Of a stretch of DNA of 64,000 bases, positions 12,613 through 23,605 are shown in pieces (within the stretch, counting starts at the first letter, position 1; every line of letters starts with the position of its first letter). Below the pieces are notes generated by a model. That model made no database searches. It was given only the letters and a program-made list of their open reading frames with translations, and was not told where the DNA came from. This DNA comes from Agelaius tricolor. Its lineage: Eukaryota > Chordata > Aves > Passeriformes > Icteridae. The translations under genes and the position numbers were made by a program. The DNA is taken from assembly GCA_023055355.1 (NCBI GenBank), contig JALJCS010000004.1, positions 17,700,001-17,764,000 of the forward strand, written 5' to 3'.

Positions 12613-15600
12613 GCCTGGCTGTGGAGTCTTAGGCTGGCAGATGCGCAGCTGCCTGTGGCCTTCCTGGTCAGAAGCTGCAAGGTACACAGAGATTTTAAGC
12701 AAATGCATGGACCAAAAATGCTTAGAACAACCTAATGAATCCTGAATTTAAATTTCAGGATTGTTTTGGGTTTTTACACATCGGTAACATCTCATCTGTT
12801 TTATTGTGGTTTCTTAGGTACTTCTGCATTAGGAAACACTGTTGGTCTTCAGATTCAGCTGTCAGTCTTCAGATTCTAGCTGATATAAACTAAGGCACCT
12901 TCATTTACAATGTAAAGTTTCCATGACGATATAAACTAATATAAAATTTAGTCCAAGAAGTGTAAAAAAAGTAGCTGACAACGCACTACAATGCATAAAT
13001 CTTTCAAAGAGTCTCTAATATGACTTATGCACTACGAGTTACGATAAGTCCCAATTAAATCCTACCTATCCAATAAAGTACTAAGACAATTTGTTTCAGG
13101 ATTTTACCAGACTGCGAGTTTTCACAGGGAATAATTACCACTGGCAAGCAGCAAATATCATCCTTAACTTCTTTCTAGGACTCAAGCTAGTGACATACTT
13201 CACTGACTTCTGACACCAGACTTCGAGACTTAAACCTTCATGACAGCTCTGGGGAATTAAATAACTGATAGCTCAGAGTTCATTGAGAAAAAACATTCTC
13301 TCCCAAATGCAATATCAGATTGAGCAAAATTCTCCCTGAGAAGTGCCATTGAAGATGAGAACTTTGCATGTCCATCTATGAAGCCTAATTCTGGACCACT
13401 TATAAGTAACTTAAAGCACCATCTCAATTGTAAAAAGCAATGAGACCAATGCATCTTTGAAAAAAAGAAAAAAAAGAGGAAAATCTCAGCTTATGTGCAG
13501 ACTTAGAAAAAGCCCCTAGGGACATATTACTCAATCCTTAGGTCCAAGATCTTAATACACCACAAAATGTTGTGGGGGAAAGAATTTCCTGTTACTTTCA
13601 TCTGTGTGTACACATGTAGAATGTAAAAAAGTTCAGTTTAGTATTATATAGCAGCCCACTTAATAAGCAGAGTTATACTAAAATAAAACTGCATTTTTAT
13701 TCATGTGACTGTCTGCTCTCCAGGCAGGAAATTCTGACACAGGAGCTCTTATTTTGATTTCTTTGTGTACATGCAAGTTCTGATTTTTATTTTGGAGATC
13801 ATAATAATGATCAGCAAAAAACTTACCTATTTTTCTTTACACTCCAGTTTGTAAAGTACACTGAATTCTGCAAGAGTCCCCCTACTAGGAATGAGAAGAA
13901 TTTTGTTTTTCCCAGTGGTCATGTAAAGCTTGTTCTTTGTTGATTATTGATTTGTTGATGATCTATAGATTCAATCACAGAAAAATGTGCTCATAAATTC
14001 ATAGCTTTTTTTTGTTAAACCATAATGATTCTTTTCTATACAGGAAAATCAAGTTACCACAAAGGAATAGAAGCCCATTGCACACACTGTGGATTTTTTA
14101 TGTGGGGACATGCATTTTGATGAGCATCAGACAGAGGTTTCTAGGCCAAGGACAGACTCTGAGATGGTGCTTGAGCCTGCAGGGTGTACCAGGGGCTGCT
14201 GGATTCCCTCTTGCCCTGTGAATGGGACTGTGGATGCTCTGTTTGCCTTCTATACTCCAGAGAAATATTCAGCCAAAATATTCTTCATTCCTTGGAATTT
14301 CCCTGAAATTCCATTTTCCTTCTTTCCTTTCTCCCTAGGTCCTGCATTGGTATGACATTTCCCTGCAGTCATCTAAGTTCTTTGCCCTCTGAGTGTTGAG
14401 CAAATGAATACAAGTGACAAGCTGGCCCTCTTGCAGGCTCACTTTGCTGTAAGAGAAGAAATATGAGAAAATAACACTGCAGATGCTCTCACTACAGCCA
14501 GAAGACTTTGGGACATACTCTCTAAGATCATTGTCTAGCCTGGCTGAATCTGTTGTCTTTTTTTATATATACAGACCTATTATTAGAGACATTTGTCTAT
14601 AGAAAGTTGTCTGGACCCCTATCCAACAGCTGGTACTTTGCAGCAGCAGTAACTAATGGCCTCGAGCCTGGTAAATAATTTTAAAATATTTCCATGCAGG
14701 ACTGCTAGTTTGTTTGAACCTTTCAGCTGATTCAGCACTGGAGCAATAGAAATTAATGATTAATGGTTTGCTTATTTTACAGACTAATAGACCACAAGTC
14801 AATTGCCCACTAATATTTCCCTGATGAGCACAGGGTTATTTCTGTGTTGAAGTAGGTTGCTGAGAAACTAAACTTCTACATTCCCAGACTGTTCATGGTT
14901 TTGGTAACAACTGCATGAAATGGACTGCCTGTTATCGTATTTAAACTTAGCATGTAGCCTTGTTTATTTATCATAGGTCATAAAGTTGACTGAAAAATTA
15001 CCCAGAATTTAATTTTAGCATAAAAATAATTTTGAAATAAAATTAATGGGAAAAAAAAAAAGAGATTGTTTCATTTGAGGACAAAAGAGATGGAAGTAAA
15101 ACATGGTAGGGGGGGAATGAAAGGAAAAAGAAAAATCATTGGTTGATTGACATAGGCTGTTCTTACAGTTTGGACAGAAAAATATTACTTTCCCAAACAA
15201 ATAATTATTTTCACTTTTTTTAAAATTCAGTAGTGTTTAAATGATTTTTTTTTTCTGCTTTTCAGATATTTAAAGTCTTTCACTGTACATGTACATACTA
15301 ACCTGTTCTATGAAGGTGGTTTTGAAGGTCATTCTAAGGAATGATATAAAAATGTGGTAAAATGTAGAGATTTCCCCTTTTCATCTCTTCCAGAGCTGAA
15401 ATTGAAAATTTTACTTATATACTAGTGCAGTGTTCCCAGGGTTTGAAGAAAAAAAATCACTTCCTCTGAATAAATACAAAGGGAAATATGGTACTGCAAT
15501 TTCAAACCCAAACAGAAAAGGCAGAAGGAGGGACTGGGTCTCATTTACATTTTTGTTCTTTTTTCAGGTTCATTGTGTCTAAAGAACTTAGAATTTCTTA

Positions 15601-16248
15601 AAAGATAATAGCAATACAAAAATTCCATTTTAAATGCATTTGTAGCTCAAAAGGACTGCAAGGGTGTCAGTTTTGGAGGGGATTGTTGGGTCAGTTTTTT
15701 TAAACATCAATCATTTAGGCTGCATCTCAAGTGTGTGCTTCCTGAAACTGTCATTTCAAAGGACAGGGAGGAAAAAAAAAAAAAGCTGCAAATCTCTCTG
15801 GAAGTTTACAGTCTACATGTTTGTCATTTTTAAACTTTTCTCTTGATTATCCAAAAAATCACTAGTGGAATTTTTGGGCCACTGTCCCCACCATTACTTT
15901 CCCCTCTTCCTCCCTTTTTGTTAAGGCTGATGTATTCAAGTCCATAAATTTCAGTTCTCAGAAGAACAGCCCAACAAGACATTGACTGCCATCAGCTTTT
16001 CCCACAAACTCAAGGGAATTGCATTTTGCAGAAGCAGGTTCATTGCTACTGCAGGGCCAGCATAAGCCCCACACTGAAGTCTAAGGAAATCTCAATTCAC
16101 TCAGGCCGGTTGATCACCCCAGCCATGGAAAAATAAGGAAATGCCATTTGCCTGGAGAGAAATGTTTCAGTCATGCCCAAAGCTGGCACAGAGCAGAGAC
16201 CTGAAAACTGCAGAGGGGCAGGTTTTTTTTTCCTAGGAGAAAAATTGC
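12613..16248. other. Unassigned AT-rich DNA
   Basis: No exon, RNA gene or identifiable transposon. There are A-rich runs at about 13459-13481 and 15050-15061, and a purine-rich block at about 15107-15136. A segment at about 14730-14830 has several TAAT cores. Open frames do not exceed 88 codons. Confidence 0.55.
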
Positions 16249-16479
16249 AGAATCATAGAATTGTTTAGGTTGGAAAAGACCTAAAGATCGTTGAATCCAT
16301 CCACTAACAGAGCACAGACATGTCCACTATACAACCATGTCCCTAAAAGCCACATCTAAACATATCTCTAGCAATGGTGACTCAACCACCTTACTGGGAA
16401 GCCTATTCCAGGGCTTGAAAATCCATTTGGTGAAGGATTTTCCTAACAGCCAATATAAATCTCCTTGGTGAAACTTGGA
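16249..16479 (-). mobile_element. CR1 3' fragment (older subtype)
   Basis: It begins with AGAATCATAGAATTGTTTAG and continues through a GGTTGGAAAAGACCT-type segment, a CCATGTCCCTAAAAGCCACA segment and a GGTGACTCAACCACC segment. This is the order seen in the reverse complement of older CR1 (Y/C-type) 3' ends. It stops at GAAACTTGG (about 16471-16479), exactly where the 3' end of the next CR1 starts. Its preserved length (about 230 bp) is typical for a heavily 5'-truncated CR1. Confidence 0.85.
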
Positions 16480-16666
16480 ATTATAGAATTATGGAGTGAT
16501 TATGATTGGGAGGGATCTTGAAGATCAGGTAGTTCCAATGTCCCTGCCATGAACAGGAATATGGTTCACTAGATCATGTGGCTTAGGGCCCCATCCAACC
16601 TGTCTTTCAACACTTCCATGGTAGGGCATTCACAGCATATCTGGGCAACCTGTTCCAGGGTTTCAT

Positions 16667-16993
16667 TATAGTAGAGGTGGCCTTTGAGTCCTAGCAAAAT
16701 AGAAGTACTCTACTTGAATATCTGTATAGAGGCTTTGCCCCGGGAGGTCCCGGTTGTCCTTGATGGGCTGCAGCTGTGATGTCCTTAATTGGGCTGCAGC
16801 TGTGACCAATGAAGATAACTGGGATAAAAGGGGGCGGGTTAGCCAGTCAGGGAGAGCCTTGGAGGAGCTCTGAACTGAGAACAACATGCAGAAGAAGGAG
16901 TCTTTCCTGCAGCCATAAGAATGCGCTGAGGAGGTATGGGACTTCAGAAATCTGATAACAACGGTATGGGACTCTAGAAATAGAAGAACAACA
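16667..16993 (+). mobile_element. Solo LTR inserted in CR1
   Basis: A 327 bp block has no CR1 counterpart and is flanked by 6 bp copies TTTCAT (16661-16666) and CTTCAT (16994-16999). These differ at one base and fit an endogenous retrovirus target duplication. The element ends in ACA and begins TATAGT, which suggests an original TG...CA element with one mutation at its start. On the plus strand it has CCAAT (16806-16810), ATAAAAG (16824-16830) and a GGGGGCGGG box, a plausible U3 promoter. It also contains two internal direct repeats: GGGCTGCAGCTGTGA at 16765-16779 and 16791-16805, and a 30 bp tandem pair at 16933-16992. There is no internal retroviral sequence, so it is a solo LTR left by LTR-LTR recombination. 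A 6 bp duplication favours a class II (ERVK-like) source, but that is inference. Confidence 0.82.
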
Positions 16994-17581
16994 CTTCATC
17001 ATCCTCTGAACAAATTTTTTTTTCATTTTTCTAGCCTAAATTCTTTGTCTTTCAGTTTAAAACTATTGCCCTTTGTCCTGTTACTATCTACCCACATAAA
17101 AATTTCCTCTCCCTCCTTTTTATAAATCTCCTTAAGGTATTGGAAGATCACAGTGTGGTCTCCCTGATACCTTCTCTAGGCTGAACAACTCTACTTGTCC
17201 CAGCCTGTCTTCCTAAGAGAAATGTTCCATCCCTCTGATCATCTTCATGCCCTCATCTGGACCCATTGAAGCAGGTCCATGTTTTTGTCGTGCTAATAAC
17301 CCCAGGGCTGGATGCAATATTCCAGATGGGCTCTCACAAGGATGGAGTAGAGGAGCAGAATCACCTCACTTTCTCTGTTGGCCGTGCTGCTTTGGATGTA
17401 ACCCAGGACACAATTGGCCTGCTGGGCTGAGAGCTCACATTGCTGACTTGTGTGCAGCTTCTCAATGGCAGGAACCCCCAAGTTCTTTTCAGCAAGGAAT
17501 TTCTCAATGAGTTCTTCAAGTCGGTGCTCATGTCCAAGATTGTCCTGACTGCGGTGCAGTCCTTGACTTGGACTTGTTAAA

Positions 17582-18506
17582 TTAAATTAGGTTCCTGTGG
17601 GCCCACTTCTCAAGCTTGTCCAGGTTCTTCTGGATGGTAACCCCTCTGTCTGTTATGTTAACTTCATCACTCAGCTTCATGTCATCTCCAACCTTGCTGA
17701 GGCTGCACTTGATCCCACTGTCTGTGTCATCGAACAAGATGTTGAGCAGCACTAGTCCTAAGACAGCTCTGAGTTCTGTGGACAAAGAGCCATTTACCAC
17801 AACTCTGTGGCTGCATCCATCCAGCCAATTCCTCATTCACTGAATAGCCCAGCCACCAAATCATATGGGACCAGAACCAAAAGTCTTGAATAAATATAGA
17901 TTGATGATGTCTGTTGGTCTTCTGCCACCATTGCTGTCACCCTGTCCTAGAAGGACACCAGGTTGGTCAAGCATAATTTGCACTTAGTAAGGCATGCTGC
18001 TGTGCTGGCTGCCTCAACTCCTTGTCTTTTATGTGCCATAGAATGGCTTCTAGGCGAATCTGCTCCGTGATCTTCCCAGCCACAACTGTGAGGCTGCCTG
18101 ATCTGTGGTTTCTCAGGTCTTCTGTTCTCCTATTTTTAAAAATGGGAGTGGTGTTTCCTTTTTTCCAGCCATCAATGACTTTGCCTTGGCAAATATGATG
18201 ATGTCTTGGCAACAGCATCAATCGGATCCCTCAGGACTGGAGAATGTGTGTCATCAAGTGCCGTAGACTTGGAGCTATTCAGCTTCATCCAGTGGTCCTG
18301 AACCTGCTCTTACAGTGGAGGGACTTCACTGCTCCTGCACCTACCCAAAGGATCAGGGTCTTGAGAGACATAGGAAGCCCAATTGCCAGTGAATACTGAG
18401 GCAAAGAATTTAGCACCTCTGTCTTCTCCATATCTGTTGCCACTTTCTTGAAGTAATTTCTCGTTGTCGTCTCTCTTGTTACCTGGGGGAAGAGACCAGC
18501 TTCCAC
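17582..18506 (-). pseudogene. CR1 ORF2 reverse transcriptase remnant
   Basis: Minus-strand frames carry recognisable CR1 ORF2 in protein order. At 18285-18506 there is a DMEKTEVLNS segment N-terminal to the RT. At 17967-18221, WKKGNTTPIFKNRRTEDLRN and GKITEQIRLEAIL match the RT entry region. At 17582-17836, RNWLDGCSHRVVVNGSLS is followed by motif C as KVGDDMKLSD. The Asp-Asp pair of the usual FADD box is kept, but the two preceding residues are changed. Frame changes between the three segments show that the ORF is broken. C-terminal ORF2 sequence continues toward 17000 in more degraded form. Confidence 0.88.
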
Positions 18507-18515
18507 CTCCCTACA

Positions 18516-21500
18516 ACATCCTCTTGGATGGTTTTAGAGAGTGATAAAGGAGGTGATACACTGAAATCTGGAAGTGATAGGAGTGTGACATGTGAGGAGT
18601 CTCTGTGGAGCACCACTTGGCAGCTGTAGCTGCCAGATAATCAAGGAAGTACGTGGTTTAATTACAACTGAATCACTGACCGTAAAATGATGCACCATTA
18701 AAATAAGGAGTGTCAAATGGATTGATTTACAAAAGCTGCAAATTTCTAGGAACTCTGTTTCTGCAAAGTGCCAGAAAAATGGAAACTGGGAAAAATGGGG
18801 ACATTCCAGCCATTAAATCTTCTGGAACTGTTAGCCATCTGTTCCTGGGGAAATGGATGAGTCACTTATCAGTTGTCATCTGCTCTACAACCCCATCACT
18901 ACCACAACCCTCAAGAAATTAACAAGTTAGTAATAAATCCTGTATTTTAAGCAGGAAATGATTCTTCAGCTGGGGATGTCTAAAAAAGAAACAACCCGCT
19001 GTCTTCAAAATGGCATGTAGCAAAATGACTGTACTCCTCAGTCAACCCTGGAGAAGTTTAATGGCTTGACTCTGCTGACTTACTGTCATGAGATCTATTG
19101 GGGCAGGGGCAGTTTGTGAAGCCAGTCTTATACAGGTGAGATGAAGATTAGATTTGGACTCTGGGGCATGAAGGAAAGTATCAGGGACACTGACCTGGTT
19201 GCTTCTGAGATTTTTTTTTGCCTTGCTATAGTTCCTGGCTGCAGCCTGCAGGCTCTCTGCTCCTGATGCACCAAGGGACAGCAGACTAGCCATGTAAGGC
19301 AAAGGCCGTGGCTGTACTTAGGTCAACAGACAGTGAAGGACTTATGAAAAACTCCTTCCTCTGCCTTGTCGTCCCTTCCAAAAACTTTATGCTTTCCTGA
19401 CGTACAGATTACAGGAAAGCAGAAAGGACATATGGACACTGTCAATGGGATAAATTGATTCTAATAGAAGACAATGTAGGGGATAGAGACAATAATTTGA
19501 TTATGTGATGAATAATATGCAAATGATAGGTGTCTGCTGTCAGTTAAAAAGGTCAGAGCTGGAGTGAAGCAGAGCAATTTCCTTGTTTGTAAATAGTGGT
19601 GTCTAAACCATCCTTGAACCTAATCTCTCTCATACACAAATCCTGTGTGAAACAGTAAATGTTTTGAGGTGGATGGAGCACCATCCTAGGTGTTAGGTCT
19701 GCAGAGATGGATCTTTTCTCTGCTGATGCTAAGTTCCCTCAGGGGATTACAATCATCAGTCATTCAGCAGCTTTACAGACTGGGAGACACATTCTGCTGA
19801 TCTTGCTTAGGGGTGATTCTCTGTTAAGGACTCTTCACCATCCTACTGCTTAGGTATTATGCTGTATCAATGTGGCCCCTTCTGAATCTTTTCCTGGGTG
19901 GTAGCTTTCAAGTCTTTAAAGTATGCTTGTGTCTTCCTACAGCTTGTTGCTAAAATTATGATAAAATACTAGCAATAGAAAATTAACTCAAATACTTTTA
20001 GGCATTGGTGAGATGTGCATCTAATTTTTTTTTTTTAAATACATAACATTCTCATTCAGAAAAACTGAAACTCAACAACCAAAATAACCAACATAAGATC
20101 TGTTTTCAGCACTGACAAAATACTTGTTTTTAAACTCATCTTTTATCAGTTAGAAAGGTGTTAGGACAAATTACATAACAGCCATGCATATCAAAATTTT
20201 AAGTAAGAGACAGACCTTCTTGAAAAGAAGCTGATTAATAATGAGAACAAAACCCTGTGCAATGTGATGGATTCTTAATTTCTGAAAATTCATAGTCAAA
20301 AGTTAATTGAAAGTACAAGACTTAATTGAATGCAAACTGAATTTATGAACGGATGAAATATCACAGCTTGTGATAGAAAGAATAGGAGTCCAATGATTCT
20401 TGGTGGCCTGGAAATCTGTAATGGAGCACAATATAGAAAGATGCTAGTTTTCTTAAAATATTCTTAAACTATCAAGTCTGTTTCAGCTACCTTTGCTGTC
20501 AGTAGTGCGTGTCTGACTCAGCAGCCTCTACAGACTACAGCATTTTTATAATGGAGATTCTCTCTGAAAACCTGTCAGTGGCAATATTTCTCTTTTTTTC
20601 TCTTTTACTCCTTTTACTTCACACTTTTTTCTATTATCTTACTTCATTTGGACATGCTGTTACATTGCTGTTCATTTTGTTGCTCTTTCTGCATTCATCT
20701 ATGTGTAAGGTTCTTAGGGCCAAAGCCTTTGCTCAAGCTTTTATCTTCTTTTTAAATTGACAGTATTACAAATCTTTCTGCAAATCGTTTTTTTCTGACA
20801 ACAATACTTTGCCAATGACAGTAAAATTTTCTGGTTCAGTTCAGGAATCTTTAATTGGAACCCACTTATTCAGTCCATTGGACTAATTGCATTTAAAAAA
20901 ACCCAGACAACTGCCCAGGTCTAAACCACATGTGTAGAGAGCAGAGCTGAGTCCTGAATGAAGAAACAATTCAACGGGGATTCGTTTTCATTCATTTTTC
21001 AATAATCTGTCTTTGTCTCATCAGTGTGAGAAAAACCCAACCTTTATAAACTCCTGTGTAAACTCTGATTGGATGCTTCTCAGAATGCTTTTATCTTGTT
21101 TTGTGGGAAAATAATCCGTGTTTTTGTGTTTGAGTAGTAACTTTTTGGTAAGAGTTATCCAGGTGGGATTTTTAAAAACACACCCACACACCCTCTGCTT
21201 TCTGCCTCATCGCTTTACTCTGAGAGTTCTGGAACAAGCCAGGCTGTAGGCGATCAAAGCCAGTGACACAACACTTCATGGAGACAGGTGAGACAGATTA
21301 GAGACAACTGTTACAGGTCTGTGGAACTGCACAGGCAGCTGCATCTCTCTGGTATTTCCTCTGCATTTCATTTTAACATCACTTTTTCCCAAGCAAGTTT
21401 GGAATTGCTTCAGTTTATGTTGATGGCAGCTGAGCTATGCAAAATTTTTATTTTCAAATACAACTTCATTACCTGCATTTGGATTTCATTAAAAGTATGA

Positions 21501-23417
21501 CCTGGAGCCATTGCTTGTGCATTTTCCTAATTGCATAAATCACTTAAATGAGCTTCTACAATATACATTTCCAAAGAGCACCATGAGAATCTCAGAGTTT
21601 CTCATGAAGTCAGTTGGGACAAAACACAACAGCTTTTGAGGAATGCTAAGGAAGGAGAAAAGAGATACAAGTACAGGAAATAATGACGGGCTTAATGAAG
21701 ACACAGAAAGAAGTTCTCATCATGTCTTCTTGTAATATCAATGTGGGCAGGGTAGTTACTTTATAACATAATTGAACAAACTGAAAAATCATTAAAAAGG
21801 GTTTAATGCTCACAAGACAAATTGAATCCATGCATTTCACTTTGAAAAGTTATACTGAAACAAAGAGCTTAGCAGGATAAAAAGCTTCAATTAGACAGTC
21901 ATAGCATGTTAAAAAAATAACCACAGTTTTTAAAGAGACAGAAACTTTCCTGATTGAAGTAATAACCCAGCCTAGAACACCTGAGATTACAGAGTACCTA
22001 AGCATGGTGACAACCTAAATATTAACAGTAATGTTCTTGTTTGTAATTTTCATTTCCAAGTTTGAAGTGAAGTTCAAAAGTTAGTGAAAAATCTGTGTGG
22101 CCTTTGATATATATCATCAGCTGCCAGCTGCTGCCTTGCCAGCTTGCTACTCTTCTTCAATAAACATGACTGCTACTGCTACTCAAGGTGGCATCAGTTA
22201 TGCTGAGGTCTAGGTATCCATTTGGATAGTTAAATTCCTTAAAACTGAATGAAATGGATACCCACAAACTGGCTAGCAGCAATTAATCAAAAATCCAGTT
22301 CTACTGAAGGCAAGAGAGATATGAAGGAAAAATATATCTTTCCCAAAGCCAAGGAGAGCACCTTCAAAGCCTGTTCGTACAACCATCAGTCTAAGACTTG
22401 CACCTCAAATATATGTGGTCTCAGTCTCTTTCAACACAGACAATTTCTCTGCAATCAAATTTTTCCTCTCTGGCCTCACTGCAGCAAGTGTATGAAGAGA
22501 GGCTGATATTGGAAGGCAGGGGCTGTGTTGGCATTGTATGTCAGATTTTCTTATCTTTGCAGTGTGTCCACCTGATGTTCCTAAACTTGTGGAAGTAGAA
22601 TTGACTTTGAACAAGGCTGGTCTTGCACTCCCTGCTATTTTCTGTGTTAAACAGCTTGGCTGAGAGCAGCTGTTGAGTGGAAGAACTGACTGTGGCTTGA
22701 TCCACACAGCTGCCCCTGGCCACTGATAAATTCAGTGCAGAAAGAAGGCTGAGTAACACGTGTAGAGCCACAAACACAGAAGTGAAAGCACAAGTGGGTT
22801 TGTCAGAAGTCTTTGGGGACTGCTAGATCTGAACAGACTTCCCTTCTGTCAAGAGAATGTGAAACAATGTATGGATATTTTCAAACAGTGCTTCCCAGAA
22901 ATCAGTTTGTAAGTGTTGGCTGGTGTGGGGTAACTAGAACAACTAGTCACTTTGTAGTAAGCTAACATCCACTAGCATAACTTTCAGTTAAGTTCTATAA
23001 AATATTATTATGAATGCAAGTTAATATAGAAATGGCAGAGCAGCTGTATATCATTTAGTATTCACAAGTTGTTAACAGTGAGAGACCTGTTTTCCTCACC
23101 ACGAGTTCAATGACTGAAATGTGGTTATCTTTTGAACGGGTCTCTAACTAGGTGACAGCATATATGTATAAAGAAGCAGAGGCAGATCCCCTTAGACATG
23201 AAACGTAATACCCCTTAAGAGAAAAATTAAACATCATGAAGGGGAGATTTTAATTGCCATAGCTATAGACTACAGATTAAAGATAGGTGTCATTTTCTAC
23301 TGAATTATTTTGAAATTAATGTAAGAGACAATTAATGAAAAACCCACTAGATACATTAATCAATATTTTGTGTAGGGAGTTTTCTCTCTTTTCTTCTTAG
23401 TAATATCAAAGAATAAT
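18516..23417. other. Unassigned single-copy DNA
   Basis: About 4.9 kb with no supported feature. A T-rich run at 20023-20036 and an 83-codon hydrophobic plus-strand frame at 20509-20760 reflect T-rich composition (Phe/Leu codons) and not a recognised membrane protein. A 66- to 100-codon cluster of overlapping frames at 22249-22777 shows no homology that I recognise. Confidence 0.55.
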
Positions 23418-23605
23418 TGAATCACAGAAACATTGAATCATAGAGGGGCCTGAGTTGGAAGGTACCTGAAAGTTCATCTAGTTCCAACACCCTGGCTTCA
23501 GGTAGAGACACCTCACACTAGACCAGACCCCCATCCAGTCTGGCTCTGAAACTCCCAGGGAGGTGACAGGCACCATTTCTCTGGGCAAATACCACCTAGT
23601 AATTT
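23418..23605 (-). mobile_element. CR1 3'-end fragment
   Basis: It starts TGAATCACAGAAACATTGAA, followed by a GAGTTGGAAGGTACCTGAAA segment, a CATCTAGTTCCAACACCCTG segment and a CACTAGACCAGACCCCCATC segment. This is the order of the reverse-complemented CR1 tail. Similarity fades after CTCTGGGCAAATACCAC near 23597, so it is a 5'-truncated copy of under 200 bp. No coding part is included. Confidence 0.88.

Larger units (their letters stand above)
16480..18515 (-). mobile_element. Long CR1 LINE, interrupted by an LTR
   Basis: The 3' end is at 16480 (ATTATAGAATTATGGAGTG) and the body runs leftward to rightward as the reverse complement of CR1. It has the AACCTGTTCCAGGGTTTCAT segment, then after a 327 bp LTR insertion the CATCCTCTGAACAAA continuation, the 3' UTR/ORF2 junction region, and ORF2 codons up to about 18515. 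Without the LTR this is about 1.7 kb of CR1, the longest copy in the window. Several frameshifts and stops split ORF2. It serves as the internal reference for the deletion in the copy at 10.4 kb. Confidence 0.92.

Noticed and set aside
12322..12735. 137-codon plus-strand frame.
   Set aside because: It runs through a CR1 tail fragment in a non-coding frame and has no known domain.
16666..16887. 73-codon minus-strand frame.
   Set aside because: It lies inside the solo LTR, opposite to the inferred LTR transcription, and has no homology.
20509..20760. Hydrophobic 83-codon frame that looks like a small membrane protein.
   Set aside because: The Phe/Leu richness follows from T-rich DNA (CTTTTACTCCTTTTACTTC). 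No homology or expression context supports a gene.
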